Below are positions 18,342-29,370 of a stretch of DNA of 64,000 bases, in pieces. The stretch is taken from assembly GCF_023555375.1 (NCBI RefSeq), contig NZ_JAJSEE010000006.1:62001-126000 (forward strand), in the 5' to 3' direction. Position 1 is the stretch's first letter, and each line of letters starts with the position of its first letter. This DNA comes from Guyparkeria hydrothermalis. Its GTDB lineage: Bacteria > Pseudomonadota > Gammaproteobacteria > Halothiobacillales > Halothiobacillaceae. The position numbers and the translations under genes were made by a program. Below the pieces are notes generated by a model. That model made no database searches. It worked only from the letters and a program-made list of their open reading frames with translations, and had not been told where the DNA came from.

Positions 18342-19142
18342 ATGGCGGGAAACGACGTCGCCGAGCTGCTGACCCGGCACGATATCTGGCGTGGCCGGCA
18401 GACGCGCCCGCCCGAGTCGGTTGCCGCCCCCTGCCCCAGCGGCTGGTCGACACTCGACGAGCTGCTCGGCGGCGGCTGGCCCGGCGAAGGGCTGGTGGAG
18501 CTCTATGCCGGTCGCGCGCCCAACGGACCCTGGCGCCGACCCTTCGATCGACTCGACACGACACCGCTCTCGTCGCAGCGGGACTGGTTCCAGGCATCCC
18601 TGGGCCATGGCCTCACCGCCCTGCTGATGCCCTGGTTGCGCCAACGAACCCGGGCGGGCAGCGTTGCGCTGATCAACCCCCCGGCCGTTCCCTGCGCCGA
18701 GCGCTGGCAACGGGAGGGGGTGACGCTCGACGAGCTGCTGGTCATCCAGCCACGCAACCTGCGCGAGCTGGGTTGGGCGACCGAGGAGGTGCTCCAGTCC
18801 GGCGCCTGCGCGCTGGTGATTGCCTGGCTGCCCCCGTTGGGGTTCGCCTTGCGCCGGCGGCTCAAGCTGGCCGCCGAAACCGGGCGCAGCTGCCTGGCCA
18901 CGCCCTACCCGTTTGGTCGGGACATGGCGGTTGGAGGCGGCACGCATGCCCCCTCCAGCCCGGCCTGGGTCCAGTTGAGCGTGCAACGCCAGACCGAGGG
19001 GGCGGACCGAGCCCTGAGCGTGCAACGACTCAAGCCCTTCCACCCGCGCCAGGTCCGACTCGAACTGGATGGCGATCCCGCCGACACGACGCCGGTCCGC
19101 GACACAGCGGGGCCGCCATTGGCGCTCGTCGACACGCGCTGA
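18342..19142 (+). CDS. imuA: ImuA, RecA-like SOS mutagenesis protein
   Basis: The 266-residue protein resembles ImuA, the RecA-fold partner of ImuB and DnaE2 in damage-induced translesion synthesis. Typical segments are CPSGWSTLDELLGGGWPGEGLVELY at the start and LLVIQPRNLRELGWATEEVLQSGACALVIAWLPP in the middle. The P-loop seen in true RecA is not conserved here (GRAPNGPWRRPF). The start is the ATG at 18342 with GGGAG at 18329-18333; ATG 18327 is an alternative. It lies 50 nt after lexA, probably one SOS-controlled operon, and ends 8 nt from the M48 protease stop on the other strand. Confidence 0.85.
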   Translation: MAGNDVAELLTRHDIWRGRQTRPPESVAAPCPSGWSTLDELLGGGWPGEGLVELYAGRAPNGPWRRPFDRLDTTPLSSQRDWFQASLGHGLTALLMPWLRQRTRAGSVALINPPAVPCAERWQREGVTLDELLVIQPRNLRELGWATEEVLQSGACALVIAWLPPLGFALRRRLKLAAETGRSCLATPYPFGRDMAVGGGTHAPSSPAWVQLSVQRQTEGADRALSVQRLKPFHPRQVRLELDGDPADTTPVRDTAGPPLALVDTR

Positions 19143-19150
19143 GGTAGAGG

Positions 19151-19942
19151 CTATCGCCCCGTGGCGCGGCGATACTCGGGCATCACGGAGGGGATGGCGC
19201 GCTCCAGCGCCTGGATGCGATTGCTGCTGTTCGGGTGGGTGCTGAGCCATTCCGGCCCGCCGCCACCGCCTCGTGCCTGCATCTTCTGCCACAGGCTGAC
19301 GGCCGCATGCGGGTCGTAACCCGCCCGCGCGGCCAGCAGCAGCCCCACCTCGTCGGCCTCGAGCTCCATGCGCCGACTAAACGGCAGGTCGACTGCCACG
19401 GTGGCCACCTGCTGCGCCATCGCCGCGGTGCGGCCATCCAGTCCACCGAGCGCCGAGGCCACCGACAGGCCCATCTGCTGGGTCATCGCCATCGACATCT
19501 TCTCGCGCGTGTGCCCCGACAGGGCGTGGGCCACCTCGTGGGCGATCACCTGCGCCAGCTCGTCGTCGCTGGGCTGGATCTTGTCGAGCATGCCGGTGTT
19601 GATGCCCACCTTGCCGCCGGCCATCGCGAAGGCGTTGACGCTGTCATCGCGGAACACGCGACTTTCCCACTGCCATCCGCCCGCCTGCGGGTAGACCCGG
19701 ATCGCCTGCGGCACGATGCGCTGCGTGATGCGCTGCACCCGTTGGCTGGCGGGATGGGAGGCCGGCAGGGTCGGCTTCTGCTCCGTCATCTGGGAATAGG
19801 CCTGGTAGGCCATCTGGTTGGCCTGGCCCTCCGGCATGATCATCAACTGGCTGCGCCCCGTGACCGGGTGGGTCGCGCAACCGGCCGTCACCAGCAGGGC
19901 CCCCGCCAGGGTGACGGCCATCGGCAAACGTGGCACACGCAT
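19151..19942 (-). CDS. M48-family metalloprotease, outer-membrane or periplasmic lipoprotein
   Basis: The 263-residue protein begins with a lipoprotein signal ending LLVTAGC, so C22 should be lipidated. The zinc site HEVAH (in VIAHEVAHALSGH) and the distal glutamate in LEADEVGLLLAARAGYDP are both present. This fits the LoiP/YcaL/BepA-like M48 peptidases that monitor outer-membrane protein assembly. No TPR region is present, which favours the LoiP type over BepA. An upstream terminator (19974-20003) separates it from the HDOD gene, so it probably has its own promoter. Confidence 0.92.
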   Translation of the reverse strand: MRVPRLPMAVTLAGALLVTAGCATHPVTGRSQLMIMPEGQANQMAYQAYSQMTEQKPTLPASHPASQRVQRITQRIVPQAIRVYPQAGGWQWESRVFRDDSVNAFAMAGGKVGINTGMLDKIQPSDDELAQVIAHEVAHALSGHTREKMSMAMTQQMGLSVASALGGLDGRTAAMAQQVATVAVDLPFSRRMELEADEVGLLLAARAGYDPHAAVSLWQKMQARGGGGGPEWLSTHPNSSNRIQALERAIPSVMPEYRRATGR

Positions 19943-19973
19943 CAGACTGTCCTCTTCAAACCGGCAAACGCAT

Positions 19974-20003
19974 AAAAAAACCCCGATCTCACGAAGACCG
20001 GGG
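19974..20003 (-). terminator. Rho-independent terminator downstream of the HDOD gene and repeat copy B
   Basis: On the minus strand CCCCGGTCT-TCGTG-AGATCGGGG forms a 9-bp stem with one G-T pair, followed by TTTTTTT (complement of 19974-19980). It lies beyond palindromic repeat copy B, so the HDOD mRNA should carry that repeat in its 3' untranslated region. Confidence 0.85.
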
Positions 20004-20041
20004 TTGTTGGTATCGGTTCCTCACCCGTCGGCGATTCTTGC

Positions 20042-20307
20042 GGAAGGTCTGCACGAATCCGATACCACTCTGCGCACCTTGAGCCGGGCAGATGCAAGGC
20101 GCTCGTCCGCCGTGGAAGGGTGATTCCCTTTCCAAGGACGACAACGCAGCAGATGCCCGGCTCAAGGCGCGCCCGGCGGGGATTGGCGAGTCGCCCGTGC
20201 TCGGCGTTGCGATGCCTTGACGTGGCCACCGGCACGCCCGCGACATCGCGCCTTGATCACGAACGACTCGCCAAGCCAGAGTGGCATCGGATTCGTGCAG
20301 ACCTTCC
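20042..20307 (+). repeat. Palindromic structured repeat, copy B (3' of the HDOD gene)
   Basis: The terminal arms GGAAGGTCTGCACGAATCCG and its complement at 20288-20307 extend to about 30 bp with one mismatch. Inside are a left module (20077-20090 pairing with 20154-20167, enclosing GGAAGGGTGATTCCCTTTCC) and a right module (TTGGCGAGTCG at 20183-20193 pairing with 20264-20274). The extra three-hairpin insert of copies A and D is absent. The element starts directly at the HDOD stop codon (20308) and ends about 40 nt before its terminator. Orientation is given by the left module coming first on the plus strand, as in all four copies. Confidence 0.9.
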
Positions 20308-21117
20308 TTAGCCACCCAGGGCGCGAATCGCCTCGTCGAGCTCGTCGTCGATCATGCTCGACTCGAGATCCACCCCGAGCTTTTCCGCGGCCATGATCGG
20401 GCGATCGTCCGGCGTGCGGCTGATACCTCGCGCCTGGGCAATCGCGCAGATCACCACGTCACTGTAGTTGGGATCGCCGTCATGCTGGTAGCCGAGATCG
20501 CCACAGTGCTCGATCACCTCGGCGAACATGTCGGGGAAGTCCCAGGCCTTGACGATATTACCGCCCAGGCGCGATTGCAGGCTTTCGACCAGCTCGTTGA
20601 GCACCGCCGGCGCGTCCTGCAGCTTGGGGATGTCCTCGGCGACCACGATTACCGGGATGCCGCCCACGCTGTGCAGCAGACCCGCGAGCAGGGCCTGGTC
20701 GGGATCGAGCTTGGTGTGCCGGCGGGCGATGTGGTTCGCCAATGCCGCCACCTGGGTGGAAAACGCCCAGTGGTCGCGCATGATGCGCTTGATGGTGGGC
20801 GTGTCGGCATGGAACAGCTGCTTGGCCGACAGCGAGACGATCAGCTGGCTGACCGTTCGCATCCCCAACCGCGAGACGATCTGGTTGAGGTTGTCGATGT
20901 GCTGAGCGCCGCGATACAGCGGGCTGTTCGCTACCTGGATCAGGCGGGCGGCGATCGCCGGATCCTGCGAGATCACCTCGACCAGATCGCTCGCCGAGCT
21001 GTTGGGGTCATCGATGATCCGCCGGGCGCGCATCGCTACATCGGGCAGCACGGGCAAGGAGATGCCCTTGTCGCGGATCTTGTTGATGATCGCCTGTTCA
21101 AGTGCCGGATTGGCCAC
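20308..21117 (-). CDS. HDOD-domain protein (putative signalling regulator)
   Basis: The protein of 269 residues is almost entirely one HDOD domain, a helical relative of HD phosphohydrolases that lacks full metal ligands. Visible landmarks are LPVLPDVAMRARRIIDDPN, ISQDPAIAARLIQVANSPLY, IVSRLGMRTVSQLIVSLS and LLAGLLHSVGGIPVIVVAED. Such proteins usually act in signalling and have no proven catalytic activity. I choose the GTG at 21117 because AGGGAG sits 8 nt before it; an upstream GTG at 21147 gives 10 more residues without a good site. The stop codon is immediately followed by repeat copy B. Its target process is unknown. Confidence 0.88.
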   Translation of the reverse strand: MANPALEQAIINKIRDKGISLPVLPDVAMRARRIIDDPNSSASDLVEVISQDPAIAARLIQVANSPLYRGAQHIDNLNQIVSRLGMRTVSQLIVSLSAKQLFHADTPTIKRIMRDHWAFSTQVAALANHIARRHTKLDPDQALLAGLLHSVGGIPVIVVAEDIPKLQDAPAVLNELVESLQSRLGGNIVKAWDFPDMFAEVIEHCGDLGYQHDGDPNYSDVVICAIAQARGISRTPDDRPIMAAEKLGVDLESSMIDDELDEAIRALGG

Positions 21118-21172
21118 GTTTTCTTCTCCCTGAATAGCGCCGGTCACCCCCTCGGGGACCGGCCTTTCACGC

Positions 21173-22840
<1,668 letters not shown>

Positions 22841-22973
22841 AGGGTCCGAGACTTTGTGTTGTTGCAAACGAAATGAAGCGGCACTATCTCGCTGGGCAAA
22901 TCCTGCCAGCAGATTTCCCTCTAGCAGATTGCCCAGGATAGCGACCGCGTTTGATCACAAGGATACCAGCACT

Positions 22974-24848
22974 GTGCCGCGACTTGATGCCCCTCGCCCG
23001 ACACCGCCTCACATTCCGATTCGCTCGCGGCCGACGTGGTTCACAGAGGTATCTTGCGCAAGCGGGCGTCTGGCGGCCCGGCTCCTCTCACTCGTTGGCG
23101 CGGTTTTCCTGCTGAGCACCGTGCCACTGTCGGCCCATGCCGCCGGCGAACCCGAGCTGCACGTGCTGATCGATGTTTCCGGCAGCATGAAGAAAACCGA
23201 CCCGGAGAACCTGAGGGAACCGGCCCTGCGCCTGCTCGGCGACCTGGTCCCCGAGGAGAGCCGGGTACGCCTCGACCTGTTCGGCAACCGGATCACCTCG
23301 GTGCTACCGGCCTCCGAGGCCACGCCCGAGACCAAGCGGGCGATGCGACAGGCCGCCGCCCGCGTCCGTTCCGACGAGCCGTTCACCGACATCCCGGCCG
23401 CCCTGGACGCCGCGAACGGTGACTGGGGCGAGAAGACGACGCGCAACGTCATCCTGCTCTCCGACGGTAAGGTCGACATCTCGCCCGACGAGGCGGTCAA
23501 CGACCGGGCCACGACGCGCCTGCAGGAAGAAGTGATCCCGGCGCTGATCGATGCCGACGTCCAGGTGCATACCGTGGCCCTCTCCGAGGCCGCCGACCAG
23601 GCGATCCTCACCGAGATTGCCGAACGCACCGGCGGATTGGCGCTCAGCGCACGCAGCAACGAGGATCTGCAGCGCGTATTCCTCGCCCTGTTCGAGGCAA
23701 CCGCCCCCCGCACCGGCGTCCCGCTGGTGGAAAACCGCTTCCGGGTCGATGACAGCATCAGCGAACTCACCCTGGTCGTGTTTCGGGCCGACGACGCCGA
23801 TCCCACCCGCATCCAGATCCCCGACGGCGGAGAGATCGATTTCGAGACCGCCGGCGCCCTGGCCGACTGGCGTTGGGACGACAGCGCCGGGCGCGACCTG
23901 ATTACCGTGCGCAACCCGCCGGCGGGCAGCTGGCGCATCCTCGCGGCCGAGGACCCCGACAACCGCGCACTGGTCATCACCGATCTCAAGCTCGCCATGC
24001 CGGGGCTGCCCAGCCGCGTGTTCCCGGGCGAGGCAGTCGATGGCAGCCTCGTTCTGACCAACCGCGGCGAGCCGATCGTCGAACCGCGCCTGACCAACGA
24101 CATCGAGGCGCAAGTGACCGCGCACGACCCGCAAGATGCGGTGATCGAGACACTCGAGCTCAACGACATCGGCGCCGACCCGGACGTGATGGGCGGCGAC
24201 AGCCGCTACGATTTCCGCCTGCGCCTGGACGGCGACACGGGTATCTACACCCTCGAGGGCCGGGCAAGCGGCCCCACCTTCGAACGCGTGATCCGAAAGA
24301 AGATCGCCCTGGCCCGCCTGTTGCCGTTCGAAGCGCGCGTGGTGCGCCCGCACCTCGCCGCGCGGGACGGCGATGCCGCCGAGGCCTCGCGCGAGCCGGC
24401 CGCCCAACTGATCATCGAACAGGACGTCGCCCTGCTCGACCCCCGTGCCTCTCGGCTCGTCGCACGAATCGAATGCGCCACCGGCGAGCCGACCGGCATC
24501 GAGGCCCCGCTGGACGGCGCCAGCAACCGCGTCGAACTGCCGTCAACGGAAGCGAGCGATTGCCGGGTCGTGGGGGAAATCACGGGCACCACCGAGGACG
24601 GACGCGAGGTGAGCCTGCCGCTCGACGAGTCGATCCCCGCGCCCGTGTCACCGGCGTCGGAGCCGGCCAATGCCCCGGCCGAGGAAGCGTCCGACAACGA
24701 GGCGCCCCGGAACGACTCAGACGGCAACCCGCTGATGGCCGCACTGCTCGGCCTGGGCGGGCTGGCCCTCCTGGCACTGCTCGGCTTTACCTGGCGTGCG
24801 CTTGCCCGACGCCGCCGTCGGCAACTGATCGAGGCCGCGCGGAACTGA
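22974..24848 (+). CDS. von Willebrand A domain membrane protein (resembles TIGR03503)
   Basis: About 624 residues from a GTG at 22974; AAGGA lies upstream, but this start is uncertain and implies a long n-region before the signal segment (about residues 37-57, ending AHAA). A VWA domain follows directly with an intact metal site: DVSGSM, the threonine in EPFTDIPAALDAA, and LLSDGKVDI. The middle of the protein (about 260-480) looks like beta-sandwich repeats. A C-terminal helix (LMAALLGLGGLALLALLGFTW) is followed by an Arg-rich cytoplasmic tail. The topology is therefore a large periplasmic protein tethered by its C-terminus. The next gene, 46 nt on, encodes another membrane protein. Function unknown. 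Confidence 0.82.
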   Translation: MPRLDAPRPTPPHIPIRSRPTWFTEVSCASGRLAARLLSLVGAVFLLSTVPLSAHAAGEPELHVLIDVSGSMKKTDPENLREPALRLLGDLVPEESRVRLDLFGNRITSVLPASEATPETKRAMRQAAARVRSDEPFTDIPAALDAANGDWGEKTTRNVILLSDGKVDISPDEAVNDRATTRLQEEVIPALIDADVQVHTVALSEAADQAILTEIAERTGGLALSARSNEDLQRVFLALFEATAPRTGVPLVENRFRVDDSISELTLVVFRADDADPTRIQIPDGGEIDFETAGALADWRWDDSAGRDLITVRNPPAGSWRILAAEDPDNRALVITDLKLAMPGLPSRVFPGEAVDGSLVLTNRGEPIVEPRLTNDIEAQVTAHDPQDAVIETLELNDIGADPDVMGGDSRYDFRLRLDGDTGIYTLEGRASGPTFERVIRKKIALARLLPFEARVVRPHLAARDGDAAEASREPAAQLIIEQDVALLDPRASRLVARIECATGEPTGIEAPLDGASNRVELPSTEASDCRVVGEITGTTEDGREVSLPLDESIPAPVSPASEPANAPAEEASDNEAPRNDSDGNPLMAALLGLGGLALLALLGFTWRALARRRRRQLIEAARN

Positions 24849-24894
24849 CCCGACGACCGACACGCACTCTCGCACCATCACGGAACACGACCCC

Positions 24895-26370
24895 ATGCTC
24901 GATTATTTCCTGAGTTCAGACTGGGCCATCATCGCCACCGAGTTGCTGGCCGGCTTCATCGTGATCTCCCTGATCCTCGCCATCCTCGTCTGGCGCGGAC
25001 AACGTCGCCACACGGGGGCAGCCGAGCGCCTGCTCGACGATCGCGACCCGATCATGCGGGCCTCCGAGGAGATGGTCGACCGGCAGATCCAACGCGTCTG
25101 GCCGGAACTCAAACTCGACGACGAGCAACGCGAGACCTACGCCGAACGCAGCCTCGATGCCATCGAGGCCATGGTCGTGCCGTGGCTCGAGCCCAAGCGC
25201 TACGAGCTGGCCGCGGTGGCCCGCCGCTTCCTCCAGGTCCGACAGGCCGACCTCGAACAGCTGCTCACCCTCGCGCGCGCTCAGGCCGAGCAAAGCGACG
25301 CGGACGACGCGCGGATTGCCGAACTCGAGGGCGATATCAAGGAGTTGCGCGAACAACGGGACCGCCAGGCCAAACAGCTCAACGAGTCGCTGGAAACGGT
25401 CAACGTGATGGTGCGGGAGTACGGCCGCAAGTTCGACTACAACGAGGAGCCGCACGTCGCCACGGTGCTCAAGGCCATCGTCATGGTCCAGGAAATGGAG
25501 GCCGGCGCCGATTGCGAGACCGCCAAGCGCCGTGCCGACGACGTCTTCAGCGAGGACCTCGTCGCCACGAGTAGCGCCCCCGCCGAGGCCGAGAACGACC
25601 CGGCACCGGCACCCGCGTCGGATGCCGACGCCTCGACACCCGAAGACGAGGCGCAATCCCCGGCCCTGTCGCCGGAAGAGGAAATGGCCGCCGCGATGGA
25701 GGCCGAGGCCGCCGGCCAGCAACCGGACGACGCCACGGACGCCACCGCGCAAGAGCCAGCGCCGCAGGCAGCAGGGGAACCGACGTCCGCCGACGAGGCG
25801 CAAACCGAAGCGACACCCGCGGCCGAGGCGGCAGTCGGCGAGGCGACCGACGAAACGACGTCGCAAGCACCGACAAGTGACAGCGAGGCGGAGAACGCGA
25901 CGACCGCTGCCGACGACACCGATGACATCGACCAACTGATTGAATCGGCGGCGCAGGCCAAGTCCGAGAACGACGCCATCGAGGCCGGCGGGCAGCAACC
26001 GACACCATCCGAGGACGCCGCCGAGCCGAAATCCGCCGGCACGGCCCCAACGGCGGATGACGCACAACCCGAATCGACAGGCGCGCCGGACGAGGCGAGC
26101 AACGACCAGGACACGAGTGCCGTCGCCGACGACTCGCAGGAGCAGTCGGAATCGGCCGAGCAAGCCGACGAACGCGATCTCGACGAGGTCGAGACACCCG
26201 CCGCGGAGCCGGAAGAGAACGAGAACGGCGTGATCGATCTCGACGACGTCGAGATCCCCAAGGAAGAGGAAAAAGGCAAGGACGACGACAAGGAGCAGGA
26301 GTTCGATCTGGACGACATCGATGCCCTGCTCGACGCCGAGATCGCGCGCAAGCACGGCAAGGACAGCTAG
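24895..26370 (+). CDS. Membrane-anchored coiled-coil protein with a long acidic tail, function unknown
   Basis: The 491-residue protein opens with one membrane helix (about residues 9-32, IIATELLAGFIVISLILAIL). A helical charged region follows (about 40-210) with a clear coiled coil at about 115-165 (DDARIAELEGDIKELREQRD). From about 225 onward it is low-complexity, dominated by Ala, Glu, Asp, Thr and Ser. Three short Asp-rich motifs stand out: DDIDQLIESAAQ, DLDDVEIPKEEE and, near the end, DLDDIDALLDAEIARK. The final motif looks like a docking peptide. It follows the VWA gene by 46 nt, so the pair is probably an operon. I do not recognise the family. A palindromic terminator lies downstream. 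Confidence 0.8.
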   Translation: MLDYFLSSDWAIIATELLAGFIVISLILAILVWRGQRRHTGAAERLLDDRDPIMRASEEMVDRQIQRVWPELKLDDEQRETYAERSLDAIEAMVVPWLEPKRYELAAVARRFLQVRQADLEQLLTLARAQAEQSDADDARIAELEGDIKELREQRDRQAKQLNESLETVNVMVREYGRKFDYNEEPHVATVLKAIVMVQEMEAGADCETAKRRADDVFSEDLVATSSAPAEAENDPAPAPASDADASTPEDEAQSPALSPEEEMAAAMEAEAAGQQPDDATDATAQEPAPQAAGEPTSADEAQTEATPAAEAAVGEATDETTSQAPTSDSEAENATTAADDTDDIDQLIESAAQAKSENDAIEAGGQQPTPSEDAAEPKSAGTAPTADDAQPESTGAPDEASNDQDTSAVADDSQEQSESAEQADERDLDEVETPAAEPEENENGVIDLDDVEIPKEEEKGKDDDKEQEFDLDDIDALLDAEIARKHGKDS

Positions 26371-26410
26371 CCCCCGGCAACCCGACCGTGACATTGCGTC
26401 TGAAACGATA

Positions 26411-26437
26411 AAACCCCGAGGTCATACCTCGGGGTTT
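26411..26437. terminator. Bidirectional rho-independent terminator
   Basis: AAACCCCGAGGT-CAT-ACCTCGGGGTTT is a perfect 12-bp stem with a 3-nt loop and T/A-rich flanks on both sides. It lies between the convergent acidic-protein and peroxiredoxin genes and can serve both. Confidence 0.88.
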
Positions 26438-26475
26438 CGTTCATTCACGGTGCCCTCGCGGGCTGGAAAACCGAC

Positions 26476-27138
26476 TTACAGCGACTTCTCGCAGAAGTAC
26501 CAGTCGGTGCACTCGTACCCTTCGCTCAAGCGCTTTTCCGCTTCCTCAACGGTGCTCGGCGGCGGCACAATCACCTTGTCACCGGGCTTCCAGCCTTCGG
26601 GTGTGGCTACCCCGTGCTCGCTGGAGGTCTGGAGCGAATCGACCAGGCGCAGGATCTCGTCGATCGAACGGCCGTTGGTCTTGGGGTAATACAGCATCGC
26701 TCGCAGGTTGCCCTTCGGGTCGATGATGAAGGTCGCCCGCACCGCGGAGGTGTCGGACACGCCCGGGTGGACCATGCCGTAGGCGTTGGACACCTTCATC
26801 GAGATGTCCTCGATGATCGGGAACGGGATCGTCTGCCCGAACTTCTCCTTGATGTTCTGCACCCAGGCGAGGTGCGAGTGGATGCTGTCGATCGACAGGC
26901 CCAACAGGTCGCAATCGCGCTGCTGGAAGGCATCGAAGGCGCGGGCGAACGCGGTGAACTCGGTGGTGCAGACCGGCGTGAAATCGGCCGGGTGCGAGAA
27001 CAGCACCAGCCAGCGACCCTCGTAGTCGGACAGCTGCTTGACGCCGTGGGTGGTGTTCGCCTTGAACTCCGGCGCACGCTCGTTGAGACGCGGCATGGCG
27101 AGTACGGGGTGTTGCTCGACGTGTTGTGCATCAGTCAT
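26476..27138 (-). CDS. Peroxiredoxin, Prx6-like with C-terminal cysteine pair
   Basis: The 220-residue thiol peroxidase has its peroxidatic cysteine C57 in SHPADFTPVCTTE. The dimer-interface and arm regions follow (IPFPIIEDISMKVSNAYGM; RATFIIDPKGNLRAML). The C-terminus ends CTDWYFCEKSL, giving C210 and C216; a cysteine pair with this spacing occurs in archaeal-type Prx6 enzymes, so it may work by an atypical 2-Cys route rather than a 1-Cys route. The start is the ATG at 27138 with GGAGGA upstream. An AT-rich stretch at about 27205-27260 separates it from murB and probably holds its promoter. Confidence 0.92.
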   Translation of the reverse strand: MTDAQHVEQHPVLAMPRLNERAPEFKANTTHGVKQLSDYEGRWLVLFSHPADFTPVCTTEFTAFARAFDAFQQRDCDLLGLSIDSIHSHLAWVQNIKEKFGQTIPFPIIEDISMKVSNAYGMVHPGVSDTSAVRATFIIDPKGNLRAMLYYPKTNGRSIDEILRLVDSLQTSSEHGVATPEGWKPGDKVIVPPPSTVEEAEKRLSEGYECTDWYFCEKSL

Positions 27139-27268
27139 GGGGAATTTCCTCCATCGTTGAAGACTGTGGGGATGCACCGGCCGGGACGTCCCGACCGACA
27201 CGAGCAACGTTACTTATGCGCTATTTATTTTTCTAATGATTAATTCGTTTTGTTTCCATTGATGTTCT

Positions 27269-28360
27269 CTATCGCCGGGTCACGCACTCGGGCTCGATCG
27301 CCAACTCGATACCCGTGACCTCGGCCACCCGGTGACGCACCGATTCGGCAAACTGGAGAAATTCGGGCCCCGTCGCCCCGCCGTGGTGCTCGAGTACCAG
27401 GGCATGACGGGCCGATACCGCCATCGGGCCGTCTCGATATCCCTTCATCCCAACCGTCTCGATCAACCACCCCGCCGGGATCTTCACCCCGCCGACGACC
27501 GGAAAACGTGGCATCCCGGGCCAGCGGAGGGCAAGCCGCTCGGCGACGTGTTCGCTCACGATGGGATTGTGAAAGAAACTGCCGGCACTGCCCGGCCAGC
27601 CTTCACGCCAGTCCGGCAGCTTGGCGCGGCGGATCGCGGTAATGACCTCGGCATACTCGGCCGGTGAGATCGCCTCGCGCTCGCGCCCGGTCCTCCGGGA
27701 CCACCGATCGACCGCCTCCTCGACACCCGGGTAGTCCACCGGCGGCCAGTCGGCGGGCGCCTGGGTCGAGAGGCGCAGACCCACGCGCAGGATCAACCAA
27801 CGCCCGGCTTCACGCTTGAATCGGCTGCTGCGATAGGAAAAGTCGCAGGCGTCGGGATCGAACCGCCGTATTCGGCGTTCGCGTCGATCCCAGGCCTCCA
27901 CCCAACGCGTGACGTCACTGATTTCGGTGCCGTACGCCCCGACGTTCTGCATCGGGGCGGCACCCACGGTGCCCGGGATCTCGGCCAGCGCCTCGATGCC
28001 GAACCAGCCGCGCGCGGTGGTCTCGCGCACCAACGCGTCCACCCCCTTCCCGGCCTCGACCGACAGATCAATCCGGCCATCGCCTGCGGCACTCGCCGTC
28101 CAGTCGTCGGCGGCAACACTCACGGCCTGGGCAATAATGGGGGTGGCGAAGACCACATTCGATCCGCCGGCGACGACCCGCGTGGCCGCATCGGCCAACC
28201 AGTCGGCCACGACCGGCGTTGCCAGCGTGGCCTCGGAGAGATCGTTAAGCCGCAGCAGGCGCTCGGCCGACGCCGGCAGCCGGAGGGTATTGGTCAAGGG
28301 ATAGGACTCGACCCACTCAAAGGCAGGCCGGCCGTTTCCCGAAGGAGCCGGACTCGTCAC
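27269..28360 (-). CDS. murB: UDP-N-acetylenolpyruvoylglucosamine reductase
   Basis: MurB makes UDP-MurNAc, the second committed step of peptidoglycan precursor synthesis, using FAD and NADPH. The 363-residue protein shows the FAD-binding [44 protein letters not shown], and the catalytic serine in [28 protein letters not shown] is also typical. I take the GTG at 28360 as the start: it overlaps the stop of the upstream glycosyltransferase gene as GTGA, implying coupling. Much longer upstream extensions run antisense-like through that gene and are not credible. It is slightly longer than E. coli MurB (342 residues). Confidence 0.94.
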   Translation of the reverse strand: MTSPAPSGNGRPAFEWVESYPLTNTLRLPASAERLLRLNDLSEATLATPVVADWLADAATRVVAGGSNVVFATPIIAQAVSVAADDWTASAAGDGRIDLSVEAGKGVDALVRETTARGWFGIEALAEIPGTVGAAPMQNVGAYGTEISDVTRWVEAWDRRERRIRRFDPDACDFSYRSSRFKREAGRWLILRVGLRLSTQAPADWPPVDYPGVEEAVDRWSRRTGREREAISPAEYAEVITAIRRAKLPDWREGWPGSAGSFFHNPIVSEHVAERLALRWPGMPRFPVVGGVKIPAGWLIETVGMKGYRDGPMAVSARHALVLEHHGGATGPEFLQFAESVRHRVAEVTGIELAIEPECVTRR

Positions 28361-29370
28361 TTCTCGGACGCGGCCTCGATGCCCTGACGACCATCGCGCG
28401 CCTCGCCATCGGAGTCGGGCGGCGCGGCGCCCGGAGGTTCGGCCGAGGGATCGTCGGGCAGCTCGATCGGCGCCTCGCCGTGGGTGATCACCTGGATGAT
28501 CGATTCCACCACGATCTCGGCCTGGTTCATCGGGGCGCGGTCGACGTTGATCAATTTCTGCCGCGACCGTCGCGTGGTGATAACCCCATCGTGCTTGGCC
28601 TCGCCGTCCCGGCAGACGCACACCCCCGGGATACCGAACGCGGCGGCGAGCCAACCGCAACGGTTATTGCCGACCAGCACGTAACGGCTTTGCGTCAGGC
28701 GACGCTGCCACTCATCCAGATCCGCCGGCGGGTTGGCGGACACGTCATCGAGACTCACACCGGTTTCCGCCAGTCGGCGACGGATCGTGGTGAGGCCATG
28801 CTCGTCGAACGGCAGGCCACTCGGGTCGATCAGCAAGTCGGTGACCACGGGTTCGGCCTCGATCGAGAGGCCGTAGTCGGGGTTCAGGTCGTGCAGGGAG
28901 TATTCGAGCACCGCCGCGAGCAGCACCCGCACGGCCTGGACCCGGTGCAGGTCGTCGGGAACCGGGTATTGCGAATCGTAGGGCTGGCGGCGCGGCAACC
29001 GCCCTTTGGTCGGCCGGGCAATACCCACGGCGGTGCCCGGGAGGCGTTTGGCCATGGCGAGTGTCTCGGGGCGACCGAAGGGGTCGATCACGTACTCGAG
29101 CGCGTCGAGTTGCGGATGGTCCTTCAGCGCGTCCTTCCAGGCCCGGCCGGCGCGCCAACCTGCCGGCGTCCAGCGCGAGGCCAACAGGGAGGGGCCATCG
29201 AAGACCATCACCTCGTCGACATCCGGGTGACGCCGGTACCAGGGCGCGGCGGCGGGGCCGGTGATCACGCTGAATTTCAGCCCCGGCCGGGCGCGGGCCG
29301 CGTCGGTCAGGGCGGGAAAGGTGGGGATGACCTCGTCCGGGAGGTCGGGGGCGACTATCGCGATACGCAT
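28357..29370 (-). CDS. GT9-like glycosyltransferase (heptosyltransferase-related)
   Basis: The 337-residue protein resembles ADP-heptose:LPS heptosyltransferases (GT family 9). It starts [21 protein letters not shown], has [12 protein letters not shown], and later [28 protein letters not shown], which corresponds to the region with the nucleotide-sugar loop. The match is weaker than for true RfaC/RfaF, and the last 40 residues are a hydrophilic Pro/Asp/Glu-rich tail. It may act in LPS core or another surface glycan. It overlaps murB by 4 nt and diverges from metG, so both products fit an envelope operon. Confidence 0.72.
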   Translation of the reverse strand: MRIAIVAPDLPDEVIPTFPALTDAARARPGLKFSVITGPAAAPWYRRHPDVDEVMVFDGPSLLASRWTPAGWRAGRAWKDALKDHPQLDALEYVIDPFGRPETLAMAKRLPGTAVGIARPTKGRLPRRQPYDSQYPVPDDLHRVQAVRVLLAAVLEYSLHDLNPDYGLSIEAEPVVTDLLIDPSGLPFDEHGLTTIRRRLAETGVSLDDVSANPPADLDEWQRRLTQSRYVLVGNNRCGWLAAAFGIPGVCVCRDGEAKHDGVITTRRSRQKLINVDRAPMNQAEIVVESIIQVITHGEAPIELPDDPSAEPPGAAPPDSDGEARDGRQGIEAASEK

